This document shows positions 1 through 5,683 of a stretch of DNA of 6,532 bases, in pieces; positions within the stretch are counted from its first letter, which is position 1; each line of letters starts with the position of its first letter. Origin of the DNA: Actinomycetota bacterium (GTDB lineage: Bacteria > Actinomycetota > Humimicrobiia > Humimicrobiales > Humimicrobiaceae); assembly GCA_004376325.1 (NCBI GenBank), contig SOKC01000069.1, positions 1 through 6,532 on the forward strand. The letters are read 5' to 3'. Both the position numbers and the translations under genes were made by a program. Under the pieces are notes generated by a model that was not told the DNA's origin, did no database searches, and saw nothing but the letters and a program-made list of their open reading frames with translations.

Positions 1-83
1 AATACTAGAATAACAAAGATTTGATCTTACGATCTTAAAAGATAAAAAAATGTAGTAATAATTTCCTATAAAGTTTATGCGTG

Positions 84-113
84 TATAATGAATTTTCCTA
101 ATATTCTAGAATA
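84..113 (+). promoter_or_regulatory. Candidate promoter -10 box and adjacent palindrome
   Basis: A perfect TATAAT lies at 84-89. The hexamer expected 17 bp upstream is a poor -35. Just after the predicted start point there is a perfect 12-bp palindrome, TATTCTAGAATA (102-113), placed where a repressor could act. It would drive the small ORF at 185. In such AT-rich DNA a TATAAT can arise by chance, so confidence is low. Confidence 0.3.
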
Positions 114-184
114 GAAATAGATAAATTGTAATATTTATATTACTCTTGATTTTGTATGACTGAAAGTTAAAAGGAGTAATAAAA

Positions 185-304
185 ATGAAAAAGTCAAATA
201 ATCCCTGTTACAGTTTTTATTACATTTCCTTGTTAAAATTCATAATGTTAATAAAGACACTTAAAAGTATTCAGGGTTTCTGTGATGAGTTTAGAGTTTT
301 ATAG
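185..304 (+). CDS. Candidate small ORF, 39 aa, unknown function
   Basis: A 39-codon frame starts with ATG and ends with TAG. An AAGGAG Shine-Dalgarno at 171-176 sits 8 bases before the ATG, which is close to ideal spacing, and a TATAAT lies about 100 bases upstream. The peptide starts MKKSNNPC, has a hydrophobic and aromatic middle (YSFYYISLLKFIMLI, about residues 9-23) and two cysteines (8 and 33). The middle could be a short membrane-associated helix, but no family is recognised. It ends 3 bases before the stop of the convergent AhpD-like gene, leaving no room for a terminator between them. It may be a genuine small protein or the 5' stub of a decayed gene. The support is the ribosome site, not protein similarity. 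Confidence 0.35.
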   Translation: MKKSNNPCYSFYYISLLKFIMLIKTLKSIQGFCDEFRVL

Positions 305-307
305 ATA

Positions 308-664
308 TCATTCAGCACCAAATTCATCGCAGGCGTCAATAACATGTTTTATATATACAAAAACTGGACTCCCACCCATTAATACAGCAACTTCAGCTGT
401 TTCCAATATTTCCTTTTTTGTGGCTCCAAATTCAATAGCATTATACACATGTAAAGCAATACAAGGTAAACAATGTGAGTTCATAGCTAATGCTATAGAT
501 ATAAGTTCCTTTGTTTTTTCAGTAAGAGCTCCTTTCCTTACGGTACTATCGTAAAAACTCATAAAGTTTCTAAGATAATCAGGGGAATCTTTACTCATCA
601 TTTCAAAAGCCTCATTTAACTCCCCAAACATATCCTTCATCTCGGAAACTTTTTTCTTTTTCAT
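308..664 (-). CDS. Carboxymuconolactone decarboxylase/AhpD-like protein
   Basis: This 118-aa protein is a small all-helical member of the CMD/AhpD-like family, cytoplasmic and usually oligomeric. The signature lies at residues 53-80: an acidic residue in TKELISIALA, then a C65-x2-C68 pair and H72 (SHCLPCIALH), followed by NAIEFGATKKEILE and a helix rich in Ala, Val and Gly (EVAVLMGGSP). In AhpD-type members the Cys pair and His form a thiol-disulfide redox centre that acts in peroxide defence, so a redox role is more likely here than aromatic ring degradation. The exact substrate cannot be read from sequence. Length is normal for a single-domain member. The ATG at 664 is supported by AAAGGAG (672-678), and the gene has its own promoter. 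It lies downstream of a suf remnant and a Fur-family gene on the same strand, which fits an oxidative-stress or iron context. Confidence 0.85.
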   Translation of the reverse strand: MKKKKVSEMKDMFGELNEAFEMMSKDSPDYLRNFMSFYDSTVRKGALTEKTKELISIALAMNSHCLPCIALHVYNAIEFGATKKEILETAEVAVLMGGSPVFVYIKHVIDACDEFGAE

Positions 665-719
665 ATTAACTCTCCTTTCATAATTTGAAAAATTGATACT
701 TCTGCTTTAATAATAAAAT

Positions 720-748
720 ATAATATAAAAGTACTTATTCAATTACAA
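720..748 (-). promoter_or_regulatory. Promoter of the AhpD-like gene
   Basis: Read on the minus strand, TTGTAA (748-743) is followed by a 17-bp spacer and TATTAT (725-720). This is a 4/6 and 5/6 match to the sigma-70/SigA consensus. The predicted start point near 713 gives a leader of about 50 nt ending in the AAAGGAG ribosome site. The gene is therefore probably transcribed on its own rather than from the decayed gene upstream. Confidence 0.5.
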
Positions 749-760
749 GCTATGCAACAA

Positions 761-1033
761 CTAATTTAAAAAACCTTCAATTATTAATTTTACAACTTTA
801 TCTTCTTTTAAACCTTTTGACATTAAAGTTTGAAGCTGCTTCGAATCAAAACTATCTATAGAAGCCTCAAGAGTTATATGAACTTTTGGATTTTTGACTT
901 CAACAGATGGTGCTGTATGTGTATTTATACTATTTTGCCTAAAAGAAGCATTATAATTAAATTTTTCAATATCATAGAATTTAGATAATTTAATAAAAGA
1001 TATCTGGTAATTTTCTATTTTGAGTTTGTAATT
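761..1033 (-). pseudogene. 3' remnant of a SufB/SufD-family Fe-S assembly gene
   Basis: The minus frame is open for 90 codons from the stop at 1036-1034 to the TAG at 763-761. It contains no ATG, GTG or TTG codon until the Met of LMSKGL, far inside the conserved part, so it cannot be translated normally. The encoded text is nonetheless clearly protein-like. It reads TAPSVEVKNPKVHITLEAS, then SKQLQTLMSKGLKEDKVVK and LIIEGFL. This is the layout of the SufB/SufD C-terminus (variable N, conserved VxNPxVxxxHEA, then LxYLMSRGLsxxxA and IxxGF). The usual His of HEA is Leu here, consistent with relaxed selection. SufB and SufD form the scaffold that builds Fe-S clusters with SufC. Only about the last quarter to third of such a protein is present. 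The AT-rich DNA between 1034 and 1195 shows no recognisable N-terminal part in other frames. Confidence 0.7.
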
Positions 1034-1195
1034 TTAAATAACAATAATTATTACAATAGACAATAATTTTTTAGGATTAAAAATATACAAACATTATTAG
1101 AAAATCCGGTAAATTTTAACCTGATATTATTTTATTTGTATATAGGTAAAATAAATAATAGGTGTTTTATTTATTTAAGAATATGAATAATTAAA

Positions 1196-1684
1196 TTAGC
1201 TTTCATTACATTCATCGCAAAGACCAGTAAATAGGACCTGGTAGTTGTCTATTTTAAGATGGCAGTTATCAAGAATATCCTTCTTTGCGCTATCCTTGAG
1301 TCTTATCTTTATAGAATTGTTAAGGCATTCATTATTAGTGATAATCTTTTTGCAATTATTACAAATCATATATATAAAAGTTTGCTTATGGCAATCCTCA
1401 GCAAGCATATAATACGTTTTTCCACTACCAAATATGATCCTACAAATTATCTGAAGTCTGTTTAAAAGTTCCAACGTTCTATAAATTGTAGAAATACCAA
1501 TATCAAGATTATCTTTTTTTACTTCCAAATAAAGACTGTCTGCATCATATAATTTTAAGGTTTCCCCCAGGATTTTAATTATTACTTCCCTGGATTTGGT
1601 AAGTTTATATCCAGCTTTTATTAGTTTTTCTTTAGAAAAACTTACATGCTTATTATCTAGGTTTTCTTTAGATATCTTTGCCAC
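1196..1684 (-). CDS. Fur-family transcriptional regulator with altered metal site
   Basis: This 162-aa full-length Fur/PerR/Zur-family regulator has an N-terminal winged helix (about residues 17-95: LIKAGYKLTKSREVIIKIL, recognition helix DIGISTIYRTLELL). A C-terminal dimerisation domain follows, with both structural zinc pairs, C108-x2-C111 and C156-x2-C159. By-eye alignment suggests the regulatory metal site is unusual. The HxH expected just before the first CxxC is replaced by F103 and Y105, and the His expected eight residues before the second CxxC is Y148. It may sense something other than Fe2+, Mn2+ or peroxide. The start is a GTG at 1684-1682, with AAAGG 18 bases upstream, too far for a good ribosome site. 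No ATG or other convincing start is available and an in-frame stop lies 4 codons upstream, so the N-terminus is fixed to within a few residues. The promoter dyad suggests autoregulation. This protein could also bind the strong Fur box of the diaphorase operon. Confidence 0.88.
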   Translation of the reverse strand: MAKISKENLDNKHVSFSKEKLIKAGYKLTKSREVIIKILGETLKLYDADSLYLEVKKDNLDIGISTIYRTLELLNRLQIICRIIFGSGKTYYMLAEDCHKQTFIYMICNNCKKIITNNECLNNSIKIRLKDSAKKDILDNCHLKIDNYQVLFTGLCDECNES

Positions 1685-1731
1685 TTTTTTAATATTATAC
1701 TACCTTTTCAAAAATAAAAATTGAATATCTA

Positions 1732-1760
1732 TTAATAGTAATAATTGTTACTGTTATCAA
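1732..1760 (-). promoter_or_regulatory. Promoter of the Fur-family gene with embedded operator dyad
   Basis: On the minus strand TTGATA (1760-1755, 5/6) and TATTAA (1737-1732, 4/6) are separated by exactly 17 bp. The spacer is filled by a dyad, AGTAATAATTGTTACT (1737-1752), in which 7 of 8 base pairs are symmetric and which extends outward to 1733/1756 with one further mismatch. The + strand can also be read as AATAGT, AATAAT, T, GTTACT, GTTATC (1734-1758), the 6-6-1-6-6 layout of extended Fur boxes. Position and symmetry point to negative autoregulation by a Fur-family protein. Confidence 0.5.
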
Positions 1761-1789
1761 TTAATATAAATAAAATAAGCTTAATAGTC

Positions 1790-1833
1790 AAGTATCGAGC
1801 TGCTTTTTCAAGCTGCTTTTAGATACTTTTTTT
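1790..1833 (+). terminator. Terminator-like hairpin with T-run, + orientation
   Basis: The arms AAGTATC (1790-1796) and GATACTT (1822-1828) pair over 7 bp, and the + strand continues with a T-run to 1833. The 25-nt loop holds two direct copies of AGCTGCTTTT (1798-1807 and 1811-1820), the AGCT parts of which can pair as an inner stem. As an intrinsic terminator it would act on + strand transcripts, yet all nearby genes are on the minus strand. On the minus strand no T-run follows. It may be a relic or mark an antisense RNA. Confidence 0.3.
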
Positions 1834-1921
1834 AGGTGAGTCAATAGATTTTTAATATTAAAAACAATATATCATCAAATACATCAATGTAGTATAGCAG
1901 ATATTGAAGGCTTTTTTCATT

Positions 1922-1949
1922 ATAAGAAAAGAACACCAATTTTTCTTAT
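1922..1949 (-). terminator. Weak AT-rich hairpin downstream of diaphorase operon
   Basis: A perfect 9-bp inverted repeat, ATAAGAAAA (1922-1930) and TTTTCTTAT (1941-1949), surrounds a 10-nt loop, about 55 bases after the stop of the last operon gene. The stem has one G-C pair and no T-run follows on the minus strand, so as a terminator it is weak. It is the best candidate for the 3' end of the operon transcript or an mRNA-stabilising stem. Confidence 0.3.
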
Positions 1950-2004
1950 TTTACTAGTAATCTTTTAAACCCTTTAATTTATAAATTATATTATAGTGTG
2001 TATT

Positions 2005-2622
2005 CTATGAATCGCTAACTTGAGGTATTCTTTCTATCCCATAATTTGATGGAAATACTCCTGTAGGACAGATATCCATACATTCCATACAATCTTTACA
2101 TTTCTTAAAATATGCTGACTCAGGTATGAATACCACTTTTTTATTTATTCCCCTACCTACAAATCCAATAGCATTGTTTTTCTTTACCTCTTCACAGTAC
2201 CTGACACAAAGGCCACAAAGTATGCAATAATTATATTCCTTTTTATACCTGGTTGCGACTAGCCCGAATTTTTTTGCCAGTCTCTTAATCTCGGGGTTAA
2301 AGGGGAACAATGCAATATAAAGTTCTACCAGATTCTTTCTTATCTGCTCTACTTTAGGGCTTTCAGTATGCACTATCAATCCTTCTTCTGCAGGAAAAGC
2401 ACATGAGGCAACAATTTTTGACTTTCCTTTTCTTTCTATTTCAACTATACATAATCTGCAAGCACCGTGTGGTTTTATCTTTTCAAGGTAACAGAGGGCA
2501 GGGATATGGATTCCCAGTTTTTGAGCTGCCTGCATCAAAGTGTTTCCTTTATCTATTTGGACTTTTTTACCATCTATAACTATATTAATTTTTTTTTCAT
2601 CCGTATTTATATTTTTATTCAT
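2005..2622 (-). CDS. Short NuoG/HoxU-like ferredoxin subunit of an NADH diaphorase
   Basis: This 205-aa cytoplasmic Fe-S electron-transfer subunit corresponds to the N-terminal part of NuoG or HydA, or to HoxU. It carries a plant-type [2Fe-2S] domain (residues 10-80; ligands C44, C55, C58, C74) and two C-terminal [4Fe-4S] motifs (C133, C136, C139, C143 and C175, C178, C181, C185). The His/Cys-ligated cluster usual between them in NuoG, HydA and HoxU (HxxxCxxCxxxxxC) is absent. Residues 85-130 hold no Cys and only an early His, and read as a helical linker (VELYIALFPFNPEIKRLAKK). No catalytic H-cluster or molybdopterin domain follows. It would pass electrons from the NuoF-like subunit to an unknown catalytic partner. 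A GTG three codons upstream is rejected as start because it overlaps the Shine-Dalgarno. AGGAG (2635-2631) sits 8 bases before the ATG at 2622. It lies 73 bases after nuoF on the same strand, as the operon's last gene. Confidence 0.9.
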   Translation of the reverse strand: MNKNINTDEKKINIVIDGKKVQIDKGNTLMQAAQKLGIHIPALCYLEKIKPHGACRLCIVEIERKGKSKIVASCAFPAEEGLIVHTESPKVEQIRKNLVELYIALFPFNPEIKRLAKKFGLVATRYKKEYNYCILCGLCVRYCEEVKKNNAIGFVGRGINKKVVFIPESAYFKKCKDCMECMDICPTGVFPSNYGIERIPQVSDS

Positions 2623-2695
2623 AATCTTCACTCCTGAAATTCTTATTTAATAAATTAAACGTGTTGTCCTAATCAATATATCAGTTAAATGGAAT

Positions 2696-4633
2696 TTAGG
2701 TAACTTCCATTCCATCTCTGACTTCTTTCTTTTCTGCCATTACTTTTTCGGCAATACCAGTCCTCTTTACAATTGCACTATATTTTGATGGACAAACCTC
2801 AATACATGACTCACATTTGATACAAATAGCAGTATTTATTTTATAAGGTTTCTTGTTTTCACCTTCTATGGCATTTACAGGACACACTTTAGCACAACTT
2901 CCACAACCGGCACATTTTTCTTCCTCGATCACATAAGTTACCAGAGACTTGCATACCTTTGCCGGGCACATATTGTAGTAGATATGAGCTTCATATTCTT
3001 CCTTAAAATATTTCAGGGTGGTTAGTACTATGTTTGGGGCGGTAGTACCAAGAGCGCACATTGAAGCTTCTTTCATCATAATGGAAAGGTCTCCCAGAAG
3101 CTTTAGGTCTTCCTCTTTTCCTTTGCCGTCCATTATTCTTTCAAAGATATAAAGCATTTGCCTCAGTCCTTCGCGGCATGGGACACATTTGCCGCATGAT
3201 TCATCAGCTAGAAACTTTAAGAAGTAATGAGCTACATTAACCATACAGTCCGATTCGTCCATTACAATCATACCGCCTGATCCCATCATCGATCCAGCTT
3301 TATCCAGTTCATCGAAATCAACCGGAAGATCGATTAAATTATCAGGTATAACTCCACCTGAAGGCCCTCCTGTTTGTACTGCTTTAAACTTTCTTCCATC
3401 CTTTATTCCACCTCCAATTTTAAAGATAATATCTCTTATGGATATTCCCATAGGTACTTCAACCAGTCCGGTGTTATTAACTTTACCAACCAGGGAGAAG
3501 ATCTTTGTTCCCGGACTTTTCCTGGTACCAATACCTGTAAACCAATCTGCTCCATTTTTAATAATATATGGCACATTTGCCCAGGTCTCAACATTGTTCA
3601 GATTAGTTGGTTTTTCCCATAATCCACTGACCGCAGTCCTTATATACTTCAGTCTGGGCTCACCTACAGTTCCTTCAATTGCAGCCATAAGTGCACTGGA
3701 TTCACCAGAAACAAAAGCTCCGGCACCTCTATGAACCATAACATCAAAATTAAATCCGGAACCCAAAATATTATTGCCAAGAAGACCATATTTACCAGCC
3801 TGTTCAATTGCAGTTTTTATATTTTTCACTGCCTGTGGATATTCCTGTCTGACATAGATATAACCCCGACTTGCTCCTATCGCATATGCTCCTATAATAA
3901 GCCCTTCCAGAACACTATGTGGATTTCCCTCCAGTAGGGCCCTATCCATATAAGCGCCAGGATCTCCTTCATCAGCATTAACCACTACATATTTCTGGTC
4001 CGAGGGAGTATTTTTTGTTGTCTCCCATTTTATTCCTGCCGGGAAACCGCCGCCTCCCCTTCCTCTAAGATTAGAATTTTTTACTTCTTTTAAGACTTCG
4101 TCTGAGGTCATCTCTTTAAGAGCCTTTGCTAGAGCTTGATACCCTCCGACCCTTATATAATCTTCAATACTCTCAGGGTCTATCTTTGAATTATTACTTA
4201 AAATGATTCTCTGCTGATACTTATAAAATGGAATTTCTGATTCATTCTTAACAGTATTTCCTTTGCCATCATTGTAAAGCAGTGAAGTAACAATTCCTCT
4301 ATTTAAAGTTTTTTCTACTATTTCAGGGATATCTTTTTCAATGACTCCCAAATAACAGATCCCCTGGGGTTGTATTACTATAATAGGGCCCCTCTCACAG
4401 TATCCATGACACCCGGTTTTTTTTAGAATTATTTTTTTTGTATCTTTACTACTTATTTTTTCTATTTTCTTTTGCAGGGTAGAAAAAAGATTTTCTGATG
4501 ATAGGGCTTTACAACCTGTTCCCGAACAGACAGAAATAATAATCTTATTTTCTAATTCTTTTTCAAGTTCTTCTGCTTTTTTCTTTAAAACTTCAGGTGA
4601 ATCCATTATCTTTTTATTTGTTTTTACAGCCAT
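2696..4633 (-). CDS. nuoF: NADH-oxidising flavoprotein, HydB/NuoF family
   Basis: This 645-aa flavin- and NADH-binding subunit matches HydB/HndC of NAD(P)-linked or bifurcating hydrogenases rather than respiratory NuoF, because it has extra Fe-S domains at both ends. In order: a thioredoxin-like [2Fe-2S] domain (C36, C41, C75, C79); the Nuo51 core with the NADH glycine loop GRGGGGFPAGIKW (191-203) and FMN motif VVNADEGDPGAYMD (217-230); an SLBB segment (about 380-440); the N3-type [4Fe-4S] site ESCGKCVPCREG (C480, C483, C486) with C526; CPAKVC (556-561), typical of this subfamily; and a two-cluster ferredoxin (C574, C577, C580, C584 and C604, C607, C610, C614). All ligands are present and the length is normal, so it should be functional. 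The ATG at 4633 follows AGAGG by five bases. It lies 50 bases after the Fur-NuoE gene. NADH electrons would enter here and leave through the small ferredoxin subunit. Confidence 0.96.
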   Translation of the reverse strand: MAVKTNKKIMDSPEVLKKKAEELEKELENKIIISVCSGTGCKALSSENLFSTLQKKIEKISSKDTKKIILKKTGCHGYCERGPIIVIQPQGICYLGVIEKDIPEIVEKTLNRGIVTSLLYNDGKGNTVKNESEIPFYKYQQRIILSNNSKIDPESIEDYIRVGGYQALAKALKEMTSDEVLKEVKNSNLRGRGGGGFPAGIKWETTKNTPSDQKYVVVNADEGDPGAYMDRALLEGNPHSVLEGLIIGAYAIGASRGYIYVRQEYPQAVKNIKTAIEQAGKYGLLGNNILGSGFNFDVMVHRGAGAFVSGESSALMAAIEGTVGEPRLKYIRTAVSGLWEKPTNLNNVETWANVPYIIKNGADWFTGIGTRKSPGTKIFSLVGKVNNTGLVEVPMGISIRDIIFKIGGGIKDGRKFKAVQTGGPSGGVIPDNLIDLPVDFDELDKAGSMMGSGGMIVMDESDCMVNVAHYFLKFLADESCGKCVPCREGLRQMLYIFERIMDGKGKEEDLKLLGDLSIMMKEASMCALGTTAPNIVLTTLKYFKEEYEAHIYYNMCPAKVCKSLVTYVIEEEKCAGCGSCAKVCPVNAIEGENKKPYKINTAICIKCESCIEVCPSKYSAIVKRTGIAEKVMAEKKEVRDGMEVT

Positions 4634-4683
4634 ATTTACCTCTTTTTAAAAATATTATTTTAAATTTATCTTGTTTGTCACAT

Positions 4684-5676
4684 CTATTTACCAGAAAATA
4701 AATTAAACTTGCTAAAGATTTTCTTTAATTTTTTTGTAGAAGGATTAGTATAATATTTATCATCTACCATCATAACTGGCCCTAGAGCGCAGGCTCCCAG
4801 GCAATTAACAGTATCCAATGTGAATCTGTAATCACTGGTAGTATCTCCTGGTTTAACTTCCAGAACATTTACAATCCTTTGTAGCAAATTCATAGCCCCC
4901 CTGATATAACAAGCAGTACCCATACATACTAATATATTATATTTACCCTGGGGCTCTAAATTAAAGTGCTTATAAAATGATGCAATATTATAAATATTAG
5001 TCAGTGGTATTTCCAGTTTATCGCTTATATAAAATAAGACATGTTTTGGAAGCCAATTACATTCTTTCTGGATATCCAGTAGCATTTGGATAAGATTGCT
5101 TCTGTTATAACCATGGTTTTTGATAATCTCGTCAATTTTTGTTAGGTTCTTAATCATATCTTCTAATGTTATCTCCTTTTCTCTTTTTAATTTATTTAAA
5201 TCCTTTAGCCATATGGACATCTGTTTTTCGAGTTTTTTTATTCTTTCAGCATCTATAAAATTTTCATAATTACTACCCATATTGGAAAATGATAATAAAT
5301 TATAGTCATCCTGTGAGTCAGTTTTATGAATTTTTCTTACACTAAAATTATCCTGTTTCGTATCTTGAAAGTTTCTATAAGTTTTTGAAGTTCCAATATT
5401 ATTAAGTCTATATCTAGATTTAATGTTTTCAATATTAGATTTACTTATCAGGCCTATTCTCTCCATTAATTTTATAGCCCTGTAAACTGTAGCAATTCCG
5501 ATTCCTGGATATTTAATACAAACTAAGGAATGTAATTCTTCTACATTATATTCTCCCGGATTCTCGATAAAAGTATATAGAATAGCTTTTCTGGTTTCGG
5601 TAAACCTAAATCCACTAACCTTAATTTTATCCTTCCAGAAATTTATAGTGCTCTTTTTACTGTTTATGCTAAACAA
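4684..5676 (-). CDS. Fur winged-helix fused to NuoE/HydC-type [2Fe-2S] subunit
   Basis: This 330-aa protein is built from two families in one uninterrupted frame. Residues 12-92 are a Fur winged helix (VSGFRFTETRKAILYTF, recognition helix GIGIATVYRAIKLMERIGLI, wing ending RYRL). The Fur metal/dimerisation domain, with its HxH and CxxC pairs, is missing. A polar Ser/Asn/Lys/Asp linker (93-140) leads to a predicted coiled coil with a/d positions I146, L149, M153, W156, L160, L163. Residues 174-330 are a full-length NuoE/HydC thioredoxin-like subunit, with its helical N-terminal part (LIQMLLDIQKECNWLPKHVL) and [2Fe-2S] ligands C251, C256 (CMGTAC) and C292, C296 (CLGAC). NuoE pairs with NuoF, encoded next, to shuttle electrons. 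The fusion probably keeps that role and may also bind DNA. The start is TTG (5676-5674), without a clear ribosome site; no in-frame ATG occurs near the N-terminus. A standalone product from M174 is possible. Confidence 0.9.
   Translation of the reverse strand: MFSINSKKSTINFWKDKIKVSGFRFTETRKAILYTFIENPGEYNVEELHSLVCIKYPGIGIATVYRAIKLMERIGLISKSNIENIKSRYRLNNIGTSKTYRNFQDTKQDNFSVRKIHKTDSQDDYNLLSFSNMGSNYENFIDAERIKKLEKQMSIWLKDLNKLKREKEITLEDMIKNLTKIDEIIKNHGYNRSNLIQMLLDIQKECNWLPKHVLFYISDKLEIPLTNIYNIASFYKHFNLEPQGKYNILVCMGTACYIRGAMNLLQRIVNVLEVKPGDTTSDYRFTLDTVNCLGACALGPVMMVDDKYYTNPSTKKLKKIFSKFNLFSGK
5173..5180 (-). promoter_or_regulatory. Internal Shine-Dalgarno before the NuoE part of the fusion
   Basis: AAAAGGAG on the minus strand lies inside the fusion gene, 15 bases upstream of in-frame ATG codon 174 (5157-5155). 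The frame from there encodes 157 aa, the normal length of a free NuoE/HydC. The spacing is longer than optimal, so it may be the relic of the original nuoE start or a weak internal start. The codons involved (Lys-Arg-Glu-Lys-Glu) can produce such a string by chance. Confidence 0.3.
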
Positions 5677-5683
5677 TCTTATT

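Larger units (their letters stand above)
1685..2004. other. Intergenic region between Fur gene and diaphorase operon
   Basis: No coding frame with a ribosome site is seen on either strand across these 320 bases. The right part is the 3' flank of the minus-strand diaphorase operon and the left part is the promoter of the Fur-family gene. Two hairpins (1790-1833 and 1922-1949) are the only structured elements. A TATAAT on the minus strand (1699-1694) lies only nine bases before the GTG of the Fur gene but has no matching -35. Confidence 0.6.

Noticed and set aside
282..554. Open + strand frame of 90 codons
   Set aside because: It lies antisense to the clearly recognisable AhpD-like gene and its translation has no protein-like features; no ribosome site precedes it.
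1259..1465. Open + strand frame of 68 codons inside the Fur gene
   Set aside because: Antisense shadow of a conserved Fur-family gene, without a ribosome site.
2629..2631. GTG as the start of the NuoG-like gene (three codons longer)
   Set aside because: The GTG overlaps the AGGAG ribosome site, whereas the ATG at 2622 lies 8 bases downstream of it.
3374..3937. Three overlapping + strand open frames within nuoF
   Set aside because: All are antisense to the most conserved part of the HydB/NuoF protein and are shadows of its codon structure.
4684..5676. Fusion as a sequencing artefact joining two genes
   Set aside because: The frame is continuous with a sensible linker and coiled coil and no stop or homopolymer at the junction, and the Fur box precedes it; an artefact cannot be excluded without relatives but is not favoured.
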